37,230 bases of DNA from Zygnema cylindricum. Its lineage: Eukaryota; Streptophyta; Zygnematophyceae; Zygnematales; Zygnemataceae. The stretch is taken from the NCBI GenBank assembly GCA_037447655.1, contig JBBHKE010002987.1, positions 146,187-183,416 on the forward strand. Reading direction: 5' to 3'. Positions 22,217 to 33,120 of this stretch are shown here, one piece after another; position 1 is the stretch's first letter; each line of letters starts with the position of its first letter. The translations under genes and the position numbers were made by a program. The notes below the pieces were generated by a model. The model was not told the origin of the DNA. It searched no databases and was given only the letters and a program-made list of their open reading frames with translations.

Positions 22217-23280
22217 CACCGTGAATCGTTATTAGCCTTATGTACTCTATATCGGCACCCCAAAATTTTGACATTGATATCCGAAATACAATGAATAAAT
22301 CTAATTTTTCCTTGACGTTAATTACGGTTCTTGTAAATTAGCGTTAATGGTCATGCCGTACTTATTTCATGAATAGTGTGGTGTACGGAATGTGTTTTTT
22401 CTTACAACACTACTTCGTGACCGAAAATCGTGCGGAAATGGTAGTTAACTTATGTACGTCGCATACAGAACCGCGCTTAAAATAACCTTGGAGTCGAGTT
22501 TGCGACAAACGTGTTCGCAAACCCAAATTAGAATTGTAGATTAATCACAGTAAAAGGACGCGACGTGGTACGGATTATAGGAATAGATGACATGGCAGCA
22601 GACAAAGTAGGATGAAGGTGGTAGAGAAAAGACAAGGGCAAAGAAAGACAAATTGTATTTCTTGATAGTTTCTAAAAAATACAAGGCAGTCATTAAGTAG
22701 AGTGAGAAAGTCACGATTGTGACCTTTCGAGATCTAGTTGGCTGATGTGACCTTTGAAAGGTCACTTGGCTCTTATGTCGAAAGCGGCAAAAGATTCTTA
22801 GGTGTCAGAGAACTGGAGAAAAGATCAGGTGTCAGAAGTGACAGTGTGCGCTTCTAAGAAGCGCCAGGAGCTTATCACAGAATTTAAGAGATAGAAGAAG
22901 AAAACTAAAACTGAAGCAAAAACTGAGCTAGGTAGGAATCATAACTTCTAATCCTATAACTAGCTAGATAACGCAAACTGGAATACTACTTACTAGCTAA
23001 ATAACGCAAACTGAAATGCTAGTTTGCGTTATTAACAATAAATAGCTAGCCTGAAGATTCTAACACAAGAATAATTCTAACACGGATTGTCAGATTTTGT
23101 ACTTTAACCTATTTTACTGTATATGTAATGACTGCAGATCCGGTGTACCTAAATCAACGTTATGGAGAAATTACAATCAATCATTCTTTTGAAAATGGGA
23201 TTAATACACAATTTAACATTAATGACACTAATTAATTATTAACACTAATAATTTCTATAGTCTAATAACGATTCACGGTG
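22217..23280. mobile_element. Non-autonomous element with 19-bp inverted terminal repeats
   Basis: Bases 22217-22235 (CACCGTGAATCGTTATTAG) are the exact reverse complement of 23262-23280. The 1064-base interior has no transposase frame. It holds a GTGACCTTTGAAAGGTCAC near-palindrome (about 22748-22766) and a hairpin with a 13-bp stem (AATAACGCAAACT, about 22993-23029). No target-site duplication could be shown. A MITE-like DNA element is likely. Confidence 0.6.
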
Positions 23281-23282
23281 TA

Positions 23283-23769
23283 GTGTTGTGTATCGGCTGG
23301 GTTTTGCCGATAATGGATATGTACCTTTTTTTGGCTTGCCGGTAATCAATATATTGGCACGATATATCGACACCGGTGTTATCGCCGATAAAAGACCGAT
23401 AATATCGGTTTTTTCTCGCGATACCACCGGTACCGATAACCATTGGCGATAATTGTACGGTTCGTACCGTACAATTGTACGGTTGATTCCGTCGTTCTGA
23501 ACCGCCATTATTCTGTTACACAGTACGGAAGATATTGTTACACAGTACGGAACAGATTGTTACACGTGGCATACTACGCTATATACAGTGAAAAATATAA
23601 TACAGAATATTATAAAGTAATATTATATAGCGTACTATACTTTTTCCATTTATCGCCAATAAGGAATTTGTTGGTCTCGGAGCGATATATCGGGACCCCT
23701 GACCGTTCGATAACCGATAACTATCGGTATCGGTGTTATCGCGATAAATTTCTTGCCGATACACAACAC
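23283..23769. mobile_element. TA-flanked MITE-like element with TATCGG motifs
   Basis: Starts GTGTTGTGTATCGGC and ends with its exact reverse complement GCCGATACACAACAC. A TA dinucleotide lies on each side (23281-23282 and 23770-23771), as expected for a Tc1/mariner-type target. The interior is rich in TATCGGT/ACCGATA and CCGTACAATTGTACGG palindromes and has no credible frame. It directly abuts the right end of the neighbouring element. Confidence 0.6.
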
Positions 23770-24113
23770 TACCGATTAGTGTCATTTACGCAATTAGCAA
23801 ATTTACTGAAATAGATATACAAGTATATGTAAACTTCCACATAAATAGGGTTGCTTCGGTGTTATACAAGTTTTAAATACATTATAATTTTAACATTAAT
23901 ATATCTAAACAAGAAAAGATAGTGGTAATAATAGTATTAACATTCGAACACTTCGTAGAAGAAAGGATTCAAAAGAAAAACAAATAAATCCAATTTCTGA
24001 TAGCATGTAAACTGCAGAACATACTCAAAAGACTTGCACGAGAAAAAAATCTAGCAATTGCAAGTTTTAAGTCCCAGTAAAAGTGGGAAACAGAGGGTCA
24101 GTGAAAAATCTAC

Positions 24114-25705
24114 CTGTCAGATTCCCTTAACCACGATCTATTACTCAAATTTCTGTCAGACATCGAGACATTAATATTTCTTTTTTGCAGATCTTCGTGC
24201 CAATCCGAACCGTCCGCTTCTCCATCCTCATCCTGATCATCATCATCTTCAAAGACTTCAAACCTTCCTCTGTTCAACCAAAAAACAGAAAATAAAAAGG
24301 GGAAAAAAAACACATACATTCATCCAACCGTTCAGGATTGCTGTTAGGAAAAAAAAAACAATGCACATTTTCTTAACAAATGTTGGTGGTCTAAGAAGTC
24401 TTCACCTACTCCAGACAATTTGCTTATGAATTGAACAACTCGTTGCTTTGCAGCGAGGTTCGACAATAAGAAAAACACATTAAACAGAAAAAAAGGAAGA
24501 AACCAAATATCTGAAGGAGATGCAAAAGGTTTAGTTTTTTGCAAAAAAGAAACAGGCATAAGATTATTGAAACAGAACACAAGGGCACATACCTGCAAAA
24601 CTTGAAAGATACCAATTGCGCCTAGGTAAATACACAAATTAACTAATTAAAAAACACACATAAAAAAGACTTTTCCAGAATAGTTTTACAATTGAAACAG
24701 AGGAAGAAGAAAAAAACACAGATTTCTTTAAAACCTTTTCCAGAACCATCCTCAAACATTATCACAACTGTTTTGGCAACGTCAAAGTGAGAAAAAACCA
24801 AAAAAATTAGACAACGGAGAAGAAAAAGAGAAGAAATAAGCTAATAGAGAGAGAAGGCATGCTGAAAAGATAAAGCGAGTTTAGAACAAAGGAAGAACCT
24901 CTTATTGTGAAACAAAATGAAATAAAATTTCCTTCTGAATTCAGGAACTTACTTTGTCACTGGTTCTTTCCTTCCTTGAGTAAGTGGTCCTGATCTACTG
25001 TTTCAAAAAAAATCCCATCCAGGAAAACCAGGAAAGTAAAATGAATAACGGAAAACCACCTACCAGAATACTGCCACTATCAGACGCGGAAACGACATTT
25101 CTCTGAAGTGCATGACAATCTGATTATCATATATCAAAAAATAACTTCATCGATTATTACCCAGAAACTGACTGTAACCTTGGTCTGACACTCCACAGCA
25201 AAAGCAACTCCGTCAGCGGAAAGAGTCGATGGGAACCAAAACAGTAACAAGAAAAAAAAGGACAAGCAGACACAGTAGTCGACGACAACAGAAGTAGTTG
25301 AAAGAACTGCAATACTATCTGAAAAAATCACAGAAAACGAATGATAGACAGTGACTGGAACAGCTCACAGCTCACAGTAACAGAAACGTTTGAAGTAAAC
25401 AGTCATAGGAAAAGTAATCCACTAGAAATCCTTCATGTAAAGAATAAATAGTCTTCACCAATAAAATATGACAAAATCTCTTCCTCTGCTCAGTATGGAA
25501 GGATAGAATTTTGTGTGAAAAAACAAATACCGGTAATGCAAATTCACGTGTGAGGAAAAAGAGTCTTCCAGTTGTTTCCCTATCCCTAAATAAATTGAAA
25601 AAAAAAAGAGCACATGACATACTTTGGGCCATTAGTCGATTTTTGTTGTCCCGAAGCAGTTGGGAGGGCTCCTGACCTCACACGTGTAACCCCACGATCA
25701 CCAGC
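24114..25705 (-). CDS. Unrecognised multi-exon gene or gene fragment on the minus strand
   Basis: Strand asymmetry flips here: the minus strand is T-rich and carries exon-like segments with AG/GT borders. The best are 25705-25623, 25585-25531 (these two join in phase as ...KSTNGPK-DRETTGRLFF...), 25119-25064 and 24997-24953 (join in phase, ending CRSGPLTQGRKEPVT plus a split codon), 24621-24593, and 24269-24114 (GRFEVFEDDDDQDEDGEADG, then SDWHEDL). I do not recognise the protein. It has basic/Ser-rich parts and one acidic segment. The pieces do not match the strumpellin section missing at this place. Start, end and linking exons are not defined; it may be a nested gene, an inserted fragment or a pseudogene. 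Confidence 0.4.
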
Positions 25706-26093
25706 CTAAAAAAATAAAATTGAGGAGGAGAAATTTAAATTAGAGAAACCAATTTGATAAAAGATAAAATCCACAAATCTGTTGATAAAAGAGAAATGAT
25801 CAGCCTTGAGTTATTACGCAGAAAATATTTGACTGGACTGGTCTCTCCTGCAGAGAAGAAATATTGACACAACCCCCCCACCAAAAAAACCCTAAAAAAA
25901 AAACACCCTGAAAAAACCCTGAACTCGAGAACCCTAAAATACAATCTACACTTGTTAGTTGAAATGATAGCACTCATGCAAAGGAGTAAATCCGGGCCAC
26001 AAAATTTACACATTATGAACAAACAGATGAACTCTAATTGCCTTCTTCAAGAGGGTTTCAAAGGGTTTTTCAGTCCAACAACTGCGAGTACTA

Positions 26094-26216
26094 GGTATAG
26101 TTACAGTTACAGTTAACAGATAACAGTTACATGTACATGCTGCCGCTACAGTTAATAGTTGTAGTTAGCAGTTCTAGTTACATTTGCAGTTACAGTTAAC
26201 ATTTACAGTTATATGA
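26094..26216. repeat. Degenerate ACAGTTA repeat
   Basis: Irregular ACAGTTA/AGTTACA units. They lie close to the point where base composition flips back from A-rich to T-rich on the plus strand, so they may mark one edge of the inserted block in WASHC5. Confidence 0.6.
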
Positions 26217-26569
26217 TGCCGTTTAGACACTATTTTTTTTCCTTTTTTTCAACTTTTGCTGTTTCGGTAATCAAAATTTCTCTAAACACAACTTTTCTTT
26301 GACTTCAATTTCGATAATAATCAATAATGATTGTTATTGCAATTGCAATAATGACTGCATCTTCGATAATATTTCGGTAATAATTGCAATTTCATAAACT
26401 GCAATTTAAATTTAAGAACGATCATAAAGTCAACTGCTGTTTTATAAACATGAATTCCTATTTTGCAATTTTTTTTTAAGTAGTCTGTACGGATATCAAT
26501 GACTCGTATTTCTTTATCTACCTTTATTTAATTATTTATTCATTTATTTATTTATTCATTTTTTTGCAG

Positions 26570-27018
26570 ATGACAGCTGGCATGGTGGCAAAAACAGCCA
26601 TGGCTCTTAATGACTCTCTTTTGGGAGATGTTTCCTCGGTTTTTGCGAAACTTAATAAAGTATGTTAATAAGTATAATAGAGTATGTTAATAAGTTTAAT
26701 AAAATATGTTAATAAGTTTAATAAAGTATGTTAATAGGTTTAATAAAGTATGGTAATAAGTTTAATAGAGTAATAAAGTATGTTAATCAGTTAATAAAGT
26801 ATGTTAATAAGCTATCAGTTAATAAATTATGTTAATAAGTTAATATAGTATGTTAGTTAATTTGTCAATAAGTTATTACGTACTTAATTAAGTTAATAAA
26901 GTATGACCTATGAAGAATAAGTAAATATTGTATATTGTGGCAATTTCATAGATCGATAACGTAAATCAATATCTTTTTTTTGATTTTTGATTTTTGATTT
27001 TTCTTTTTTCTGTTTTTT

Positions 27019-27074
<56 letters not shown>

Positions 27075-30000
27075 TTTTCTCTCTATTTTCTCTCTCTCTA
27101 TTTCTCTTTTTCTCTCTCTCTCACTGTCTCTCTCTCTCGTTTCTGGTTGGGCAGCTAATGCTAAATTTTTTTAACAAACTTATCTTGGAAACTTTCATAT
27201 AGATCCCACGTGTCAAAAGAAAATAAGCAAAAAAAACAAGAAATAAATGAATAAATAGAACTAGAACTCCACTTTTCTCTCATTTGCCCATGGATCTTAT
27301 GTCTTATCTGAAAAAATGTTGTGGGGGGTTTTGGAATTCCACTTTCTGGTATCTTGAATCTTTTTTTTTCTTTTTTCTTTTGCAGGAGAGGGAGAGAGAG
27401 GGAGAGGATGAGAGGTCAGAAGAAGACAAAAAAGATGATTCTCTAGAATCTTTCAAATCTTTGATTGAAAGTTTATCGTCTCAATTACAATCACTCGGTC
27501 TCCACTCTCCCTCTTTTCAAATTTTAATAACTGAAAAAGTTACAGAACATTTATCTTTACTTCTTTCCCTCTTCACGATATGGCAGGTGAGAAGATTTTT
27601 TTTCTTTTTTGGTTTCGGTTTTATTAACATTTTTGTAATTTTTTTTTTTTTGTAAAAAAGGGTGTCGAGGAGAAAGCGTTTTTTTTTTTCCTTGATTCGT
27701 CTTTTTTTTTTTATTAATTATCGTGAATTGATATTTTTCTTCACTTTTTCGATGCCTCACAAAAACTTCTTTCAGAGATAAATCTTCTGGTTATATTAAA
27801 CAACCAAAATAATGTGAATTTTTTCTTAATTTTTTTTTTTCAAAATCTCTCAAAAACTCTAAAATTTGTTGTACATCTTTTTTTTCTTAAAATTCTTTTA
27901 GAAACCGTCGAAAACTCTTAAAATTCGTTTAAAACCTCTATTTATGTTTAAAACTACTAAAAATTCCTTCAAATTTTCTTCTACTCCTTTTAAAAACCTC
28001 CAATTGAAAAAACTCTTAATGTTTTGCAAGTAGCCTCATTTCAGAACTATGAAAAAAAATTAAATATGTTTTTAAAGAGTTTTTTTTCTACAAACCTATA
28101 GGCTCTTATTTTATACTATTTTACAGGCGATGGAAATTGTTATTTTTTACAATTATTGTTATTATTTTTTTTTTTTGGGAAAAACAGCTTCCTAAATATG
28201 TTTTGGACCCCCATTTGTCGGCCCTCGTCTCAAAAAGTAGAAAAGGGGCTATCGATTGTGCAGCTCTGGTAAGTTTCTTTTTTTTGAATTTTTAAAATAA
28301 TTTGTGGAATGGGTATGTATTAAATGCCTTTTGTTATCGTGTAATTGCATTTTTTTTCTTTTTTCTTTGTGTTGAAATACACTCTTTATCGATGATCAAA
28401 ACATGGCGACATATTGTTATTATTATAATTATTGTTATTATAATTGTAGTTATTTATTGTTATTATTATTATTGCTAATTTTGTTGAAATGAGTCCTGTC
28501 CATGATAAAATGGGGTTTTTCAAAGCAATATATTTTTTTATTTTTTATTTTTTATTTTACTTATATTCCTAGTAACAAACCTGAGATTTTTTTCTTTCTT
28601 TTACATGTTTTGTAGCTATTTCTGGTGACTTTCTAATATCTAATATATTTTTTTCAAATCTTTCAATTTTCATTCAAAGAAAAGCTTCTGGGCCTATCAT
28701 AATTATTTGACTTTCTTTTCCTTTTTGTCTTTATTTAATGAGGTTTTTTAAGTATTTTTTTAGGTTTCTTAAAGTCGCGAAACTTTAAGAAAGTACCTTT
28801 TAATTTTCATTCCTGAGGTTACGAGAAGGTCTCCGAAGGTTTTCTCCCTACTCTTTTTTTCATTCCAAAGCATATACAATTATATTTATATTTATACATT
28901 TATTTAAATATACGTATATTTATGTATATACACACAAACATATATATACAATTTATGTATTTATATGCACACAATATATATACATCTATGTGTATTTGTA
29001 TTTAAATACATAAAATATACGTATATATAGTTACACAGTGATGTATAAGCATGTATACATTAAATCGTTTTAGTTTTTTGTTTTTCGCAACAATTATGTA
29101 TCTTTTGTCTTTTCTTTTTCCTATTTCTTTTTTTTTTAGGTTTATGGAATGGCATCTCTTCTTCGACAAGTCCATCCGATTCACACCACCAACTATGTCC
29201 AGGTAACCACTTGTACTAGTATTCCCACCACCAACTATGTCCATGTAACCACTTGTAGTAGTCTAGGTAACCACTTGTACTAGTATTCCCACCACCAACT
29301 ATGTCCAGGTAACCACTTGTACTAGTATTCACACCACCAACTATGTCCAGGTAACCACTATATTAGAATGTACTTAAAGAAGATTTTTATCTTTTAACCT
29401 TTTGTGATTGAAGTATTTTGGTAAGTAGAAAAGCGATTTTTTTAGTGTTGGATTTCAAATAAGAGCCTGTGTGTTTTCTACTCGTTTTCTTTTTTTTCTT
29501 TTTTTAACACTTGAAGACAATTCTTACTATATATATGGTTTTAATTGATAAACAAGAATAACCCAGAATAAGTAATAATATTATTAAATATGAATAAGCA
29601 TAAATAGGCAAGTACAAGTATAAATATGCTTACATCTTTTCTAGAAACAGTATAAAAATGCCTTGAAATAGCTATAGTTGAAAGTAAAAAATTCTGAAGT
29701 CTTAATAGAAATTTGTAAAACAGATATGTAAATTGCCTTTTTGAGAGAATTTTCTTTCTATTTTGACCCATTTTTTTGACTTTTTTTTGCAGTATTTAGG
29801 GCAATATATTCGAGTTTTGGTGAGCAATAAGAGCAATTTAACGAGAATCGGGGAAACCGATATCCCCCCGGAGGTAAGTTTTAAAGGTCTTCTTGCCCTC
29901 TCGCCTCCCCCCCCTCTCCCCTCCCCTTCCCTCCCCTCCCCTTTCCCCCCCCCTCCTCCCTCCCTCCTCTCCTCTCCCTTCCCCTCGCCTCCCCTTCCCC

Positions 30001-30448
30001 CTCCCCTTCCCCTACTGAAGCGAAAGTCATGGCAGCGCACAGATTACAGAAAAGGAGAGGTAAGCAAAAGGGCCAATAACAATAAAAAAACAATAAAAAA
30101 AGTTTACAATGAGGAAAAATTGAGGTCTCTTTGTGTTTTTTTACGGCTTTTTTTATGGTTTTTTAAGTCTTCTTTTAGGGTTTTTAAGTCTTCTTTTAGA
30201 GTTTCTTAAGTCTTTTTTTAGGGTTTCTTTTAGGGCACTTTCGGGACTCTTTGAGGGTTTTCAATGGGCTTCTTTTCGTGCTTTGAGGTTTTTTTTTTTG
30301 GTTTTTAAAAGGGTACTAAATGGGTAATAATTTGCAGGCGAGTAAGGCGATAGCATGGCTACAGCTGTTGGTCCACGAAGGAAAAATATCGTCCGAAATG
30401 TTGGACTCCTCCGTATCTGCTTTTGTCTTTTATCGAAGTCAACGATGA
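26570..30448 (+). CDS. WASHC5: Strumpellin (WASH complex subunit 5), C-terminal part, exons 13-18
   Basis: Exons: 26570-26659, 27386-27586, 28188-28268, 29140-29202, 29793-29873, 30338-30448 (TGA 30446-30448). All are phase 0 except for the ends, giving residues 673-880 of the joined model. Exon 13 (TAMALNDSLLGDV) matches the family's AALENLNKALLADI region. Exon 14 has an acidic/basic low-complexity start, then GLHSPSFQILITEKV. Exons 15-18 (LPKYVLDPHLSALV, VYGMASLLRQVHP, YLGQYIRVLVSN, IAWLQLLVHEG, AFVF) match the strumpellin C-terminus in order. Exon 12 ends and exon 13 begins in phase 0, so a transcript joining them stays in frame. It would encode 880 residues against about 1160 in animals. 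Whether the gene works without its central third, or whether this is a broken copy or assembly fault, cannot be told here. Confidence 0.87.
26651..26910 (+). repeat. Minisatellite copied from the exon 13 / intron junction
   Basis: The junction CTTAATAAA|GTATGTTAATAAG is followed by repeated units of about 22 bases (AGTTTAATAAAGTATGTTAAT), each restoring AATAAAGTATG. Several potential 5' splice sites follow one another over 250 bases. Confidence 0.85.
27023..27150 (+). repeat. CT tract in WASHC5 intron 13
   Basis: Nearly pure CT for the first 45 bases, then CTCTTTTT/CTCTCTAT variants. Confidence 0.9.
29184..29360 (+). repeat. 42-bp minisatellite spanning the exon 16 donor
   Basis: The end of exon 16 plus donor (CACCACCAACTATGTCCAG|GT) recurs at 29184, 29226, 29290 and 29332, with an extra 22-base part-unit near 29260. 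GT dinucleotides at 29203, 29245, 29267, 29309 and 29351 all sit in donor-like context. The first gives the family sequence. The second would add 14 residues in frame. Beyond it an in-frame TAG occurs near 29280. Confidence 0.9.
29885..30015 (+). repeat. CCCCTCC pyrimidine tract in WASHC5 intron 17
   Basis: C-rich C/T tract beginning about 12 bases after the exon 17 donor. It is followed by a short non-repeat stretch and then by TTTAGGG-like T/G-rich variants (about 30130-30260). Confidence 0.85.
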
Positions 30449-30680
30449 CCGACCAGTTTTTGTTAAATTGAAGTTTTCATTCGAACCACATTTTTGAGAT
30501 CGGGAAGGTACAATTTTTTTTTTTTTTTTTTTTAGATTTTTTTTGGTAAAATTCGGTTTATAATGGAAGCGAATAGGGGAAAAAGAAGGGAAAAGAAAAA
30601 ATAAAGTGGGGAAAAAGGTCTTTTTTTTGTGGTAGGAAATGGGAGGAAAAAAGAGAAATGGACGCGTTCGTGTTTTTTTC

Positions 30681-30722
<42 letters not shown>

Positions 30723-30969
30723 AGTCAACGATGACAGGAATTTTGTAAATCGAAGTTTTGTTTTGTAGTGGATAATCCGAGAAAAAAACAATCCGGCAAA
30801 ATAAAGAAAGAGAGGGAATCGTCAGCATATGGAGGCATTTTCCGGATGAGACCATATTAAGAAAATCGAGGAAGGAAAAGGAGAGGGTCATTGTAGTTTT
30901 CCGCAGGCGTTTGTTCAGTTACCCGAGGATCCGTCTCCGGAAAGGATAAAGATAAGGTTAAATTTGTAG
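30435..30969 (+). other. Duplicated gene end and possible alternative last exon downstream of WASHC5
   Basis: The stretch around the stop codon (GAGTCAACGATGAC-like, 30435-30477) recurs in diverged form at 30722-30759. Further on, TTTTCCGCAG is followed by 30907-30969, which reads AFVQLPEDPSPERIKIRLNL and a stop. It could be an alternative terminal exon spliced from within exon 18, for example at the GT in TCC|GTATCTGC. The family C-terminus (FVF/FIF near the end) favours exon 18 as the main one. The T run at 30681-30720 separates the copies. Confidence 0.35.
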
Positions 30970-31214
30970 ATAATTGTACCAGAAAAAGTAGATGATGTCA
31001 TCAACAAATATGGTTTGTACATTTTTTAATTGGAAGGTTTAATTTTAAATTTTACATTTTAATTGGAAATGGTTGAATTAGAAAAATAAAAATGGATCGA
31101 ACCGAGGTATTATCGGTTTTTGCTGCTTGACTAAAAGTTTTTTGCGTTTTTTTTTAAATTTGTGTACGCTTTAACAATGAGCTAAGATTATTTGATTCTT
31201 GTACGTGTAGGGCT

Positions 31215-31324
31215 CTTCCTTTTTTTCTTCTCTTTTTTCTTTTTCTTCTCTTTTTTTTTTTCTCCTCCTTTTTTTTCCCTTGTCTTTTTTTTTTCCTTGT
31301 TTTTTTTTTTTTTTTTTTTCTTTT

Positions 31325-31355
<31 letters not shown>

Positions 31356-31390
31356 CTTTTTTTTTTTTTTTCTCTTTTTTTTTTCCTTTT

Positions 31391-31422
<32 letters not shown>

Positions 31423-31439
31423 CTTTTTTTTTTTTTTTG
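31215..31439 (+). repeat. Long T-rich homopolymer tract
   Basis: About 225 bases, almost all T with scattered C. It lies between the convergent ends of WASHC5 and INTS9, has no coding value and is prone to sequencing error. Confidence 0.95.
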
Positions 31440-33120
31440 TCTTTTAAACACTTGTACCTATTGTGACGTTTAAAAAAAAACGAAACAGAGCAAAAAGCGG
31501 TCGATTTTGAAAAAAAAAATCAACAACATGGATTTCAAAACATCCAAGCAACTTAAAACAAAAAAAATGAAAATAACAAAAACAACAAAAATAAATAAAT
31601 CATTTCTTCCTTGCCACGTCCACCATTACTGCCACCACGGCCACCCTCTTTGTCATTTTTTGAAAGCAATTAGGGTTGATGTATTTGTTTGGATATTGGC
31701 CGAATCGGCGGATCGACCGAAGTCGCGTCAACCTGCATTTCTTTCGGTTTAATGTATGGTCATGATTTCGTGCGGTCTTGATGTTTCGTTTGGTTAATTA
31801 TTTTATTCGTCGTACTATTTCACGTCCGGTTCTTTATCATTGTTTTTACGGCGGGTATAAGCTGGTAGTGGTTTCCTCGTTTTGACGGGTGGGTTTTCTG
31901 GTACTTTTGTGTTGCGGTATGTTCATCGTGCGGTAATGTTTCGTTTGGTTAAGGCCTCTCGTCCATCGAGCGTTGCCAGTAATCGTACGACGCAGTAATT
32001 GTACGGGACATGTTTACTGGCCGTAATATTTCGATCATTATTGCTAGCAAGGCACTTATCGCCTACGCTTTCTTATTTTGGTTGGTACGATGTGGGCTCG
32101 TGTTAAAACGCTGAGATTCGTCAAATCTCAAAATCTGAATGTAATATCTCTACGGCTAGACGGAATTTAACATTAAATTTTAAGATCTGCCGTGCGTATT
32201 TTTTCACTGTTCGAATTGCTTTATTACGTTTTAAACGCAAAGTCCTTTCCGGGAAGGTCAATGGCACATGGCCTTTGCCAATTGTAAGGTTGTCATCGCC
32301 CGTCCTCTTTTTTTTTACAAGTGTACCAATTGTACATGTCCAGCTTGTGGTTAGTGTCCTCCTTGAGGACATTAGCCAGAAATTGGATAGAATGAGCGGT
32401 TGCGTCACGTATTCGACATATAAAAAAATTAGACGGTCATACTTATTGCCTAAAAGCTTGGAGAATCTTGCATATCTTCAATAAACTTGTTTTATAAAAA
32501 AAGGGCAGATACGGCGCGTAAAACGTACGGCTTTTAAGAAACAACCTCACTTTTCGCCTGAAGAAGTGATTATTTTGTTCGTCGTAGTACTTTGCGTCCG
32601 GTTCGTCGTAGTACTTTACGTCCGGTTCTATATCGGCAAAAAAAACCACAAAAAACAACAAAAAACAAAACGCAAAAAAAAAAAAACAAAAAAAAATTAA
32701 ATAAGCGTAAATGTCCAGCCACGACCTTTATCGAAACGTGACATCACCAATATTCGGCCCAACATATTATGCATTTTCACGTCTTTTTCCTTTTTTTTCT
32801 TCATGACACTTTTTTTTTTTTTTCTTTCGTTGTACTTAAATAGTTCACCGTACCGCGTTTCTGATAAAGCTTATTAGATTTTTATCCATTACCATTATTA
32901 TATATAGCGAATTTTTGAAATTATATTTTCACATTTTAAATTCTTGAAAAGACGATCCACCAATAAGAACAACTGAAAAAAGAACGAAAAAAAAAATAAA
33001 AACTGCAAAAAAATAGCCCAAAAATACTGCAAAAACACTCTATTTCACGAACATAATAAAAAAATTATTTACATTAAAAAAAAAAAAAAACATAAAAGAA
33101 TATCAAAAATAGATATAACT
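31440..33120. other. Convergent intergenic region WASHC5/INTS9
   Basis: From about 31670 to 32640 the DNA is less AT-rich, with CG-containing words. It holds related units TTCGTCGTA.TACTTT.CGTCCGG at about 31807, 32578 and 32602. Short frames such as minus 32408-32121 (95 residues, basic) have no recognised motif. From 32640 to 33120 it is A-rich and simple. No gene is called. Confidence 0.4.

Noticed and set aside
24180-24300. Plus-strand exon after TTTTTTGCAG at 24181-24190 as a missing strumpellin exon
   Set aside because: Its translation does not match the missing region. The same bases give a better frame with splice borders on the minus strand.
31188-31473. Poly-Lys and poly-Phe frames
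   Set aside because: Homopolymer T tract in intergenic DNA.
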